DNA of 64,000 nt from Azospirillum canadense (GTDB lineage: Bacteria > Pseudomonadota > Alphaproteobacteria > Azospirillales > Azospirillaceae): positions 248,001 through 312,000 of the forward strand of contig NZ_JAOQNG010000003.1 in assembly GCF_025961225.1 (NCBI RefSeq), read 5' to 3'. A model generated the notes under the pieces. It was not told where the DNA came from. It was given only the letters and a program-made list of their open reading frames with translations, and did no database searches. Below are positions 54,462-62,873 of the stretch, piece after piece (within the stretch, counting starts at the first letter, position 1; each line of letters starts with the position of its first letter). The position numbers were made by a program, and so were the translations under genes.

Positions 54462-55406
54462 ATGCCCTACGAGGTCGCACCGCTCCCGTTCAAGCCGCCG
54501 CGGCTGAACGGCCTCTCCGAACGGCTGCTCGCCAGCCACTTCGAGAACAACTATGGCGGCGCTGTCCGCCGCCTGAACGCCATCGAGGCTGATCTCGCCC
54601 GCCTCGACTGGATCACCGCGCCGACCTTCGTCATCAACGGCTTGAAACGCGAGGAGCTGGTCGCTGCCAACTCGATGATTCTGCACGAGGCGTACTTCGA
54701 CGGCCTCGGCGGGTCCGGGGACGCCGGCGGTGCGCTCGCCGCCGCCCTTGAGCGGGACTTCGGGTCGGTGCAGCGATGGCGGCAGGAATTCACCGCCATG
54801 GGCAAGGCGCTCGGTGGCGGCTCCGGCTGGGTGCTGTTGACGCTCTCGGAGCGCGACGGCCGACTGCGGAACGTCTGGGCGGCCGACCACACGCACACGC
54901 TCGCCGACGGTCGGGTGGTGCTGGCGCTCGACATGTACGAGCACGCCTATCACCTCGACTTCGGCGCCAAGGCCGGGGCCTACGTCGACGCCTTCATGGC
55001 CAACATCGCCTGGGAGCGCGTCGCGGATCGCCACCGGCGCGCCGTCGAGGGGCTGCGCCCGGCATCACGGTCCACCGACGCTGAAGCCCCGGAAATGAGC
55101 GTTGGCGAGGCTCGCCGGACGATCGAGGGCGGCGAGATCCTCGTGCTCGACGTCTGCTGGGACGAGGACTTCGCGCGTTGCCCGGACATGATCCCGACGG
55201 CCGTCCACCACGACGCCCGCCGCATCGGGGAATGGGCCGACGGCGTGCCGAAGGATTGCGAGGTCCTGGCCTACTGCGTCTACGGGTTCCAGGTCAGTCG
55301 GGAGGCCGTCGCCGAATTGCGGCGGCGCGGCGTGTCCGCCCGCACCCTCGCCGGGGGCATCTCGGCCTGGCGCGCTATGGGAGCACCAACCGTGCCCAAG
55401 TCCTGA
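54462..55406 (+). CDS. Fe/Mn superoxide dismutase fused to a rhodanese domain (ChrC-like)
   Basis: A 314-residue fusion. The N-terminal SOD (1-205) keeps the metal ligands His26 (ASHFENNYGG), His75 (MILHEAYFDG), Asp157 and His161 (ALDMYEHAYHLDFG). The C-terminal rhodanese (about 215-310) has an active-site loop with Cys (VLAYCVYGFQVSREAV) and ILVLDVCWDED. chrC in chromate operons encodes a superoxide dismutase. Chromate reduction makes superoxide, so the SOD is protective, while rhodanese may handle sulphur or help sense. GGAGGCGCGTC precedes the ATG. It starts the rightward arm. Confidence 0.9.
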   Translation: MPYEVAPLPFKPPRLNGLSERLLASHFENNYGGAVRRLNAIEADLARLDWITAPTFVINGLKREELVAANSMILHEAYFDGLGGSGDAGGALAAALERDFGSVQRWRQEFTAMGKALGGGSGWVLLTLSERDGRLRNVWAADHTHTLADGRVVLALDMYEHAYHLDFGAKAGAYVDAFMANIAWERVADRHRRAVEGLRPASRSTDAEAPEMSVGEARRTIEGGEILVLDVCWDEDFARCPDMIPTAVHHDARRIGEWADGVPKDCEVLAYCVYGFQVSREAVAELRRRGVSARTLAGGISAWRAMGAPTVPKS

Positions 55407-55430
55407 GCCCTTCACAGAAGGAGGCCCGCC

Positions 55431-55898
55431 ATGAAGTGGGTCACGCGCGAACGCCCGAAGATCGACCGCATCGCCTGTCCGTGGCTGATCGCCCGGTTCA
55501 TCGATACTGAGCCAGAGTTCCTCTACGTGCCCGCCGAGCGCGTGCTGGCCGTAGCCGAAGAGACCGGCGCCACTCCCTTCGACGTGGCCGGTGTTGAGCT
55601 TGGTCATGTCGGGGACCATTGCAGCTTCGACGCGTTCCTGGCGAAGTATCACCTCACCGATCCGGCTCTTCACCAGCTGGCGGACATCGTCCGCGGTGCT
55701 GACACCGCCCGTCTCGACCTGACGCCGCAATCGGCGGGGCTGCACGCCGTCTCGCTCGGACTCTCCACCGTCTTCACGGACGACCACGCGATGCTCCGGC
55801 ACGGCATGGTCGTCTACGACGCCCTGTACGCCTGGTGCCGGATGCGCCGGAGCGGGACGCACGACTGGCCGCCCACGGGATGGCCCACGGCGGCCTGA
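55431..55898 (+). CDS. Stand-alone ChrB C-terminal domain protein
   Basis: A 155-residue protein made of a ChrB C-terminal domain only: MKWVTRERPKIDRIACPWLI, ARFIDTEPEFLYVPAERVLA, GHVGDHCSFDAFLAKYHL. It parallels the C-terminal half of ChrB (WVTRRGVQVDRIASAWLIRR) but has no N-terminal part. It is probably cytoplasmic and may bind chromate. It follows the SOD-rhodanese gene by 24 bases and precedes the DUF1259 gene by 21. GGAGG sits before the ATG. Confidence 0.85.
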   Translation: MKWVTRERPKIDRIACPWLIARFIDTEPEFLYVPAERVLAVAEETGATPFDVAGVELGHVGDHCSFDAFLAKYHLTDPALHQLADIVRGADTARLDLTPQSAGLHAVSLGLSTVFTDDHAMLRHGMVVYDALYAWCRMRRSGTHDWPPTGWPTAA

Positions 55899-55919
55899 CA
55901 GCAAGGAGGAAGGAACGCC

Positions 55920-56837
55920 ATGATGCGACACATCGGAGCCTTGGTCGCCGTGATCGCCGCCACCGGGTTGTCCACGGCCGCCCTTGCGGCGGACCCCGCC
56001 TGGAAGGCCGTCGATGAAGCGATGGGCCGGGCCGGGGCGATGCAACCGGGCGTGGTCTACAAGTTCAGCTTCCCGCGTTCGGACCTGAAGGTGACGGTGG
56101 ACGGCGTCGCGGTCAAACCGGCGCTCGCGCTTGGCTCGTGGGTCGCCTTCAAGGGCGAGGGCGGGCACGCGATGGCCATGGGCGACCTGGTGCTGACCGA
56201 GGATGAGGTCGCGCCGGTGATGAAGAGCCTGGTCCAGGACGGCCTCCAGGTCACCGCCGTGCACAACCATATCCTGCGGGCTTCCCCATCCACGCTGTAC
56301 ATGCACATCGCCGGAATGGGCGACCCGACCAAGCTGGCGCAGGCCATTCACGGCGCCTTGGGCAAGAGCAAGACGCCGATGGAAGCCATTCCGGCTTCCG
56401 AGCAGCCGCTCGACCTCGACGCGGCGGCACTGGACGCCGCGCTCGGTCAGAAGGGCAAGGCGGCGGGCGGCACGTACCAGTTCAGCATCCCGCGAACCGA
56501 GACGGTGCAGGACATGGGCGCGCCCGTTCCACCCGCGATGGGCACCGCCATTGCCATCAATCTCCAATCGGCCGGCAGCGGCAAGGCCGCGACGACCGGC
56601 GACTTTGTGCTCACCGCCGAGGAGGTCAACCCGGTGGTCCAGGCCCTGGTGACGAACGGCATCGAGGTGACGGCGCTGCACACCCACATGCTCGCCGAGG
56701 AGCCGCGGCTGTACTTCATGCATTTCTGGGGCGTCGACGACCCGGCGAAGCTCGGCTCCGGCCTGCGCGCCGCGCTCGACAAGGTGAACATCGCCCGCAG
56801 CCAGACGTCGGAACTGCCGGGTGCAGGCAAGCAGTAA
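55920..56837 (+). CDS. Exported DUF1259 protein with two repeats
   Basis: A 305-residue exported protein with two tandem DUF1259 (LppY/LpqO) units. Signal peptide MMRHIGALVAVIAATGLS to ALAA. Unit 1: VVYKFSFPRSDLKVTVDGVA, LQVTAVHNHILRASPSTLYM. Unit 2: GTYQFSIPRTETVQDMGAPV, IEVTALHTHMLAEEPRLYFM. HNH and HTH with the following acidic residues may bind metal. AGGAGGAAGGAACGCC precedes the ATG. It is the last gene of the arm; an IS6 inverted repeat begins at the base after its TAA. The family is often in metal-resistance loci. Confidence 0.85.
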   Translation: MMRHIGALVAVIAATGLSTAALAADPAWKAVDEAMGRAGAMQPGVVYKFSFPRSDLKVTVDGVAVKPALALGSWVAFKGEGGHAMAMGDLVLTEDEVAPVMKSLVQDGLQVTAVHNHILRASPSTLYMHIAGMGDPTKLAQAIHGALGKSKTPMEAIPASEQPLDLDAAALDAALGQKGKAAGGTYQFSIPRTETVQDMGAPVPPAMGTAIAINLQSAGSGKAATTGDFVLTAEEVNPVVQALVTNGIEVTALHTHMLAEEPRLYFMHFWGVDDPAKLGSGLRAALDKVNIARSQTSELPGAGKQ

Positions 56838-57682
56838 GGTTCTGTTGCAAAGTTCTGACGGAGACAAAATCGCTGTGGTTTTGCGCCGTTCTCAGGCGGC
56901 AACGTCGAACAACGCGTTCACGAAGGCAGCCTGGGCGACGATGTCGTCCCCAGTGATTGCTTTCACCTGCCCTTTTCTCATCATCGCCAAAGTCTCATAG
57001 CCAACCAGGGTGCGCCACGCGGTTCGGAAGCTTTTGAAGCCGAGCCCTGGCCGGACCAGCCGCTTTATTCGCCGATGATCTTGCTCGACAATGTTGTTCA
57101 GATACTGAACCTGGCGCAGTTTGGCGAAGCGCCAGAGCCGCCGGTTCCGCTTCATATCGGCCACCACCTTGGGGTAAGCGGCGTTCTTATCGACCGTGAT
57201 GGTGCGGGGATTGACCGTGTTCGGCCGGGCCAGCGTTTTTTGGAAGAACCGCTTGGCGGCTGCGGCATCACGCCGGGCGCTGAGCCGGAAGTCGATGGTC
57301 TGGCCGCGGCCGTCGACCGCCCGGTACAGATAGACCCAGCGACCCTTCACCTTGATGTAGGTCTCGTCGACCCGCCACGAGCCGGTGGTCGGGCGCAGGT
57401 GCGGCCGCAGCCGCCTCTCCAGTTCCACCGCGTAGGCCTGGATCCAGCGGAAGAGGGTGGTGTGGTCGACCGACACGCCGCGGTCCCGCAGCATCAACTC
57501 GAGGTCGCGGTAGGAGATTGGAAACTGCAGGTACCAGCGCACCGCCCACAGGATCACCTCCGCGGTGAACTGCCGGCCCTTGAACGGCTTCTTCCCGCTG
57601 CCCATTACCCCGTCACCCCAGCTGCCGAAAGGGGTTGGGTTCTACCCGATCTCCGTGCCGTCGAAAACGCTGCAACAGAACC
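56838..57682 (-). mobile_element. IS6-family element
   Basis: 845 bp with terminal repeats GGTTCTGTTGCAAAGTT (left, 56838) and, inverted, GGTTCTGTTGCAGCGTT (right, ending 57682). Flanks of eight bases (AGCAGTAA and CGGCAGGC) differ, so no target duplication is kept. IS6 elements move by cointegrate formation and often bound resistance islands, as here. Confidence 0.85.
56892..57605 (-). CDS. IS6-family transposase
   Basis: A 237-residue DDE transposase: FPISYRDLELMLRDRGVSVD at the HTH, then WRVDETYIKVKGRWVYLYRA (first Asp), TITVDKNAAYPKVVADMK (second Asp) and NIVEQDHRRIKRLVRPGLGF (Glu). Normal length, intact. Confidence 0.95.
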   Translation of the reverse strand: MGSGKKPFKGRQFTAEVILWAVRWYLQFPISYRDLELMLRDRGVSVDHTTLFRWIQAYAVELERRLRPHLRPTTGSWRVDETYIKVKGRWVYLYRAVDGRGQTIDFRLSARRDAAAAKRFFQKTLARPNTVNPRTITVDKNAAYPKVVADMKRNRRLWRFAKLRQVQYLNNIVEQDHRRIKRLVRPGLGFKSFRTAWRTLVGYETLAMMRKGQVKAITGDDIVAQAAFVNALFDVAA

Positions 57683-57854
57683 CGGCAGGCGGTGGCGACG
57701 TCCACCGCGGGGGCCGCCTGCTCGATGGCGGCCATCACCTGCGCTTGCTGCGGTCCGGCGAGGTCTCCAGCAATTGAGCGACTTTTTATGGAATGGCCCG
57801 CCCCTCACGCTCCGCCGTTAAAAGCGGCGGACTGAGCTGAGAAAGGAGGGCGAC

Positions 57855-58883
57855 ATGCAGATTGCCGTACTGGGGATCGACCTTGGCAAGCGGACGTGCA
57901 GTGTGGTCGGACTGGACGCGGCGGGGCGCGTCGTCCTGCGTCGCCGGATGGCGCGGACGAACGTGATCGGGTTCACCGCTGGGCTGCCGACCTGCGTCGT
58001 CGCCATGGAGGCCTGCTGCGGCGCCCACCACGTTGGACGCGAGATCGCCGCGCAGGGCCACACCGTGCGGCTGATGTCGCCGGAGTACGTGCGCCCCTAC
58101 GTCAAAGCGCAGAAGAACGACGACCGCGACGCCGAAGCGATCGCCGAGGCGGCGACGCGGCCGACCATGCGCTTCGTTCCTCTGAAAACCGAAGCGCAGC
58201 TCGACGCGCAAATCCTGCATCGGGTCCGCTCGCGGCTCGTGGGGGAGCGAACGGCGCTGATCAACCAGCTGCGTGCGGTGCTGCTTGAACGCGGCCTCGT
58301 GTTCCCACAGGGACGGCGACAGTTCGAACAAGCTCTGGCCGAGCTGTTAACCGGAACTGAGACGGCTGATCTCAGCCCCCGAATCCGTCAGTTGCTGGTG
58401 GATATGCAAACCGAATGGCAGGATCTCGACCAGCGCATCGCTGCGCTCGATGACGAGTTCGCGGAACGCGCCCGCAGCGATGACAGCGCGCGCCGCCTGG
58501 CCACCATTCCCGGCATCGGCGTGCTGAACGCCACGGCGCTGGCGGCGGCAGTGGGCGACGCGAGCGCCTTCGCCCGCGGCCGCGACTTCGCCGCGTGGCT
58601 TGGCTTGGTGCCCCGGCAGAGGACAACCGGAGGCAAGGCGAAGCTGCTGGGCATCAGCAAGCGAGGCAACGTGTACCTCAGAACCCTGCTGATCCACGGC
58701 GCCCGGGCCGCCTTGCCGGCGCTCAGTCGCAAGGCGACACCGCTTGGTGCCTGGCTGCGCGCCCTGTCCGCCCGCGCCCACGTCAACACGGTGGTCGTGG
58801 CGCTCGCCAACAAGCTGGCCCGGATCGCCTGGGCGGTGCTGGTGCGCCAGACGACCTATGAGGCGCACCATGCACACGCATGA
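57855..58883 (+). CDS. IS110-family transposase
   Basis: A 342-residue transposase. DEDD catalytic region: VLGIDLGKRTCSVVGLDAAG, VVAMEACCGAHHVGREIAAQ, KNDDRDAEAIAEAATRP. C-terminal domain: LATIPGIGVLNATALAAAVG and WLGLVPRQRTTGGKAKLLGI. AAAGGAGGGCGAC precedes the ATG. The element's ends are not defined, but a structured non-coding stretch follows the gene. Confidence 0.9.
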   Translation: MQIAVLGIDLGKRTCSVVGLDAAGRVVLRRRMARTNVIGFTAGLPTCVVAMEACCGAHHVGREIAAQGHTVRLMSPEYVRPYVKAQKNDDRDAEAIAEAATRPTMRFVPLKTEAQLDAQILHRVRSRLVGERTALINQLRAVLLERGLVFPQGRRQFEQALAELLTGTETADLSPRIRQLLVDMQTEWQDLDQRIAALDDEFAERARSDDSARRLATIPGIGVLNATALAAAVGDASAFARGRDFAAWLGLVPRQRTTGGKAKLLGISKRGNVYLRTLLIHGARAALPALSRKATPLGAWLRALSARAHVNTVVVALANKLARIAWAVLVRQTTYEAHHAHA

Positions 58884-58946
58884 ACCGAGCCGCCTTCAGC
58901 CCACCGGGCATCCGCAAGCGATGATCCGCCTTCGGCCGCCCCTCCT

Positions 58947-58992
58947 CAAGCCTGGCCCTAGCGGGCCACCGCCTACGGCGGCTGCGGGCTTG
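58947..58992 (+). ncRNA. Structured non-coding stretch after the IS110 transposase
   Basis: A three-way fold can be drawn: outer stem CAAGCC/GGCTTG (58947-58952 with 58987-58992), inner hairpins GGCCC-TAGC-GGGCC (58954-58967) and CCGCC-TAC-GGCGG (58969-58981). The position after the transposase suggests a guide (bridge/seek) RNA of the IS110 family or a termination structure. Confidence 0.4.
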
Positions 58993-59096
58993 ACCAGGGA
59001 CGACCTCCAGGCGCCCTGTTCCACCATCGGATGCCGGATGGGGTCAGGCGGAAGGGATAGAATTGTCCGGGGCCGATCGTCCCGGACGGTGATGTC

Positions 59097-60522
59097 GATC
59101 GTGCCCCGAGGCGTGGTGTCTGAGGGGGCCTCTGTGCTCTTCGGCGGGTTGAGGCCGCCGGTCTACTCCGCTGCGATGGACAGCGGATCAGGGGTGTGAG
59201 GGTGGCACAGCTCGGCCAGGCTTTCCATGGTCATGTAGCGCCGGGCCACCGCCCATTCATCATGCTGCTCCAGCAGCAAGGCGCCGACGAGGCGCACAAC
59301 CGCCCCTTCGCCAGGGAAGATGCCGACGACGTTGGTGCGCCGCTTGATCTCGCCATTCAGCCGCTCCAGAGGATTCGTGCTGTGCAATTTGGTGCGCAGG
59401 TCCTTGGGGTACTTCATGTAGGCCAGCACGTCGAACTCCGCCTCGTCCATCAGCGCCGCCAGCTTGGAAAAGCGCGGCCGCAGGCTGTCGGCCACCCGGC
59501 GCCACTGCTCATGCGCCGCCTCAGCGGTCTCCTGGGCAAAGGCGGTGCGAATGGTGGCCGCGACCATCGTCTGGTGCGCCTTGCCGACGCAGGCGAGGAG
59601 ATTCCTCATGCAATGAACACGACAGCGTTGAAGTGTGGCGCCCAGCACCTTGGAAGCGGCGGCCTTCAGCCCGAGATGCGCATCGGCGATCACCAGCTTT
59701 ACGCCGCGTAGGCCCCGGCGGGTGAGGGTGCGCAGGAAATCGGTCCAGAAGGTCTCGGCTTCCGACAGCCCGAGGCCGAGCCCCAGCACCTCGCGCCGGC
59801 CATCGCTGTTGACGCCGATGGCCAGTATGGCGGCGAGCGAGACGATGCGGCCGTCCTGGCGCACTTTCACGTAGGTCGCATCCAGCCACACAAAGGGCCA
59901 GTCGCCTTCCAGCGGCCGGTTCAGGAACGCCTGCACGCGCTCGTCGATGTCCTGGCACAGGCGGCTGACCTGGCTCTTGGAGATGCCGGTCATGCCCATC
60001 GCCTTGACCAGATCATCGACGTTGCGCGTCGAGATGCCCTGCACGTAGGCCTCCTGAATCACCGCGATTAGCGCCTTCTCCGCGGTGCGGCGCGGCTCCA
60101 GGAAGGCCGGGAAGTAGGAGCCGCGCCGCAGCTTGGGGATGCGCAGGTCGATGGCCCCGGCGCGCGTCTCCCAGGTCCGCTCCCGGTAGCCGTTGCGCTT
60201 GGTCTGGCGGTCCTCGCTGCGTTCGCCATACCCGGCGCCGCACAGGCTCTCCACCTCCAGCTCCATCAGGCGCTGGGCGGCGAAGCCGACCATCTCGCGC
60301 AGAAAGTCGGCATCGGCGCTCTTCCCAATCAGCTCCTGAAGAGCGATCCTGTCCTCGGTCATCGTGGTCTCCGTCTTGGTTGATGGTCGTTAAGCAACCT
60401 CAACTTAGCCGAAGAACACGGTGACCGCCGCTCCCGAACGGCCGGCCCGCCTGCGCCAGCTATGGGGGAGCGCTCCGGCGGGCCAGCCTCACGCCTCAGA
60501 CACCACGCGGTGGGACGCGATC
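59097..60522 (-). mobile_element. IS256-family element, copy 2
   Basis: 1,426 bp, equal in length to copy 1 and essentially identical. Both ends begin GATCG and form imperfect inverted repeats. The flanking 8 bases, GTGATGTC (59089-59096) and GTGATGGC (60523-60530), match in seven of eight, which fits a slightly decayed target duplication. The insertion is therefore probably a simple transposition event. Confidence 0.88.
59163..60362 (-). CDS. IS256-family transposase
   Basis: A 399-residue transposase, nearly identical to the one at 23916 (Ala for Val in MVAATIR). Mutator-type DDE motifs (VWLDATYVKV, LVIADAHLG, AAHEQWRRV) and RCRVHCMRNLLA are present. It appears intact. Confidence 0.93.
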   Translation of the reverse strand: MTEDRIALQELIGKSADADFLREMVGFAAQRLMELEVESLCGAGYGERSEDRQTKRNGYRERTWETRAGAIDLRIPKLRRGSYFPAFLEPRRTAEKALIAVIQEAYVQGISTRNVDDLVKAMGMTGISKSQVSRLCQDIDERVQAFLNRPLEGDWPFVWLDATYVKVRQDGRIVSLAAILAIGVNSDGRREVLGLGLGLSEAETFWTDFLRTLTRRGLRGVKLVIADAHLGLKAAASKVLGATLQRCRVHCMRNLLACVGKAHQTMVAATIRTAFAQETAEAAHEQWRRVADSLRPRFSKLAALMDEAEFDVLAYMKYPKDLRTKLHSTNPLERLNGEIKRRTNVVGIFPGEGAVVRLVGALLLEQHDEWAVARRYMTMESLAELCHPHTPDPLSIAAE

Positions 60523-60690
60523 GTGATGGCGGGTGGTTGAGCGAGATGGCCTGAACAGTCGAACGGCGGCCCGGAAACCTGGTTCAAAATGCGGCGCGTC
60601 GATGCCGTGACTTTTATGAGGACCGGACCGCGCGGATCTCCATCTGGGCCGGGAGCTGTGCTCCGAGGCCGGATACGTTGGGGCAGACTT

Positions 60691-61101
60691 TCAGCGCTGG
60701 ATCAGAAACCGCTTGCCGACGGGGCGGGCCATACGTTTTTGGAGATCAATGACCGCCTCGGCGCGGGTGAGGCGCTCACGCAGGCGCGCGTTCTCCCGCT
60801 CCAGGCGTTCCACGTCGCTTTTCAGCGGATTGGCCGGCGGGCTCTTCGGGCCGGGCTTGGCCGGCACCAGTCCACGCAGCATGCCGGCGTCGCGCTGCCG
60901 GCGCCATCGCCCGACATTGGACGAGTACAGCCCTTCGCGGCGCAGGATGGCGCCAACATCACCGGGGCGAGCGCGGTCGATCTCCTCCAGGATACGCAGC
61001 TTGTCGGCGACGCTGAAGGTGCGCCGCTGCGGGCGCTCGCTCACCTCCGGGTCGGGAGCGGACAGGGCGGTAGAAACGTGGGAGAGTGTCGGTGTGCTCA
61101 T
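60691..61101 (-). CDS. IS3-family OrfA, without its OrfB
   Basis: A 136-residue protein beginning MSTPTLSHVSTALSAPDP. HTH: RRTFSVADKLRILEEIDRAR, AILRREGLYSSNVGRWRRQR. A leucine-zipper-like helix follows (VERLERENARLRERLTRAEA). IS3 elements make the active transposase by fusing OrfA to a downstream OrfB; none is found on the left (60524-60690), so this copy is incomplete. Confidence 0.75.
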   Translation of the reverse strand: MSTPTLSHVSTALSAPDPEVSERPQRRTFSVADKLRILEEIDRARPGDVGAILRREGLYSSNVGRWRRQRDAGMLRGLVPAKPGPKSPPANPLKSDVERLERENARLRERLTRAEAVIDLQKRMARPVGKRFLIQR

Positions 61102-61595
61102 CGGGTCCTCATCTATGGACGCCCCCCGCCTTGCAAGAGCGTTTTCAACGTGACGGCGTGCGAAGTCGGTTGCTGCCATCTATCCGGCCTACGGGTGCAG
61201 CCCACGAGCTGCTGGCCTTGATGAGATCCGCGGATCGACACCCAATCAACGTCGCGAGCTTATCGGCTCGTTGGTGCATACGGGGTTAGCCGATCCCGGT
61301 CCGACCTATGCTGCCATCATGTCGGTTATCGCCCTCGCAACCGAAGGGGGGCTTGGGGTGCCGTGCTCAGTCCGCCGATCCGATGACCAGCGTGGCGATG
61401 ATCCTGTTCACCTCATTGTTCAACCTCTTTGTTCGACCGCCGGGCCCCACCTCTTTGTCCCGACCTGTCTTCCTCGAGAGCGCCGCGCGCTGGGCTTGGC
61501 AAGGCCGGCCCTTGGGCCGCCGCGCCAGCGGCTTGGCCTTGCCAAGCCCGAGCCCGGCGCTATGCTGGCGGCGGTCAGGGACCCGGCCATTCTCG
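61102..61595. other. Non-coding region between IS remnants with a long hairpin
   Basis: No gene is supported. GGGCTTGGCAAGGCC (61492-61506) and GGCCTTGCCAAGCCC (61535-61549) form a perfect 15-bp inverted repeat with a 28-base loop. It lies downstream of the minus-strand IS110 transposase that ends at 61596, where a guide RNA would be expected in IS1111-type elements. Confidence 0.5.
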
Positions 61596-62618
61596 TCAGG
61601 GCGCGGCCGGCCCCGGCTCGGGGCGCCGGTAGGTTTCCCCGCGCGTCATCACCGCCCAAGCGATGCGCGCTGTCTTGTTGGCCAGCGCGACGACGGCGAC
61701 GGTGATCGGCCGGCGCCCCAACAGCCTGGCCAGCCACGGCGAGGAGGTGCGCCACCAGCGCAGCACCGCGCGGGCCCCGTGAACCAGCATGCGTCGTCGA
61801 TAACCGTCGCCCGCTTTGGAAATGCCGCCCAGACGCTCCTTCCCGCCGCTGGAGTTCTGCCGCGGCACCAACCCCAGCCAAGCCGCCAAGTGTCGGCCCG
61901 AGGTGAAGGTCTGGGCATCACCGATGGTGGCCACCAGCGCCGTTGCGACGATCGGGCCGATGCCGGGGATGGTGAGCAAGCGCCGGCAGGTCTCGTCCCG
62001 TTTGGCCTGCTCGCCCAACTGAGCATCGAGGTCGGCGATCCGGCGCTCGGTCTCCCGAAGTTGCTCCACCAGGACCTGCAGCACCGTCTTGGCGGCCGCT
62101 GGGACCGCCTCGTCACCGGGGTCCGCCAGCCGCATCGTCAATTGCGCGACCTTCGGTGCCCCTTGCGGCGCCACAATGCCGAACTCGGCGAGATGCCCAC
62201 GCAAGGCATTGATCAGCGGCGTCTTCTGGCGGACCAGCGTCTCGCGCACCCGGTGGACGACAAGCGTGCTCTGCTGCTCCTCGCTCTTCATCGGCACGAA
62301 GCGCATGCTGGGGCGCTGGACGGCCTCGCAGATCGCCTCGGCATCGGCCTGGTCGTTCTTGTGACGCTTGACGTAGGGCTTCACGTACTGCGGCGGCAGC
62401 AGACGCACCGTGTGCCCGAGCCTGCTGATCTCGCGAGCCCAGAAATGCGCGCTGGCGCACGCTTCCAGGCCGACCACACAGGCCGGCAGGTTGGCAAAGA
62501 ACGTCAGCACCCCATCGCGGCGCACGCGCTTGGTAAGCACGGTCTTACCGCGCCCGTCCACACCGTGAAGCTGGAACACCGACTTGGCCAGATCGAGGCC
62601 GATGATCGTGGGCTGCAT
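61596..62618 (-). CDS. IS110-family transposase
   Basis: A 340-residue transposase starting MQPTIIGLDLAKSVFQLHGV at 62618. DEDD region: VVGLEACASAHFWAREISRL, HKNDQADAEAICEAVQRPSM. C-terminal: LLTIPGIGPIVATALVATIG, WLGLVPRQNSSGGKERLGGI. Normal length, intact. The boundaries of the element are not defined, but a 15-bp hairpin lies in the non-coding DNA after it. Confidence 0.9.
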   Translation of the reverse strand: MQPTIIGLDLAKSVFQLHGVDGRGKTVLTKRVRRDGVLTFFANLPACVVGLEACASAHFWAREISRLGHTVRLLPPQYVKPYVKRHKNDQADAEAICEAVQRPSMRFVPMKSEEQQSTLVVHRVRETLVRQKTPLINALRGHLAEFGIVAPQGAPKVAQLTMRLADPGDEAVPAAAKTVLQVLVEQLRETERRIADLDAQLGEQAKRDETCRRLLTIPGIGPIVATALVATIGDAQTFTSGRHLAAWLGLVPRQNSSGGKERLGGISKAGDGYRRRMLVHGARAVLRWWRTSSPWLARLLGRRPITVAVVALANKTARIAWAVMTRGETYRRPEPGPAAP

Positions 62619-62873
62619 GGAAAGATCTCCGTTTCCAGAGGGCCGATCCCCTTCAGGTAAGATCACTCACCAGAGGCGGGGGCGTCCATTCCATCACGCT
62701 GGCCCCCGGCAGTCGCACGGGCGCTGTTGTGCCGGTGGGCAAATCCACCCGGAGTGACGTGGAGCCGGGATGACCCGTTTGCCGACCGCAAAGTTCACGG
62801 GGGATTTCGCCCCAACCACTGACGCGTGGTACTCTCATTCCGTCATCGTGCACGCATCCGAGGGGGAGACGGT

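Noticed and set aside
56830..57690. Target duplication around the IS6 element
   Set aside because: The eight bases on the two sides differ (AGCAGTAA and CGGCAGGC).
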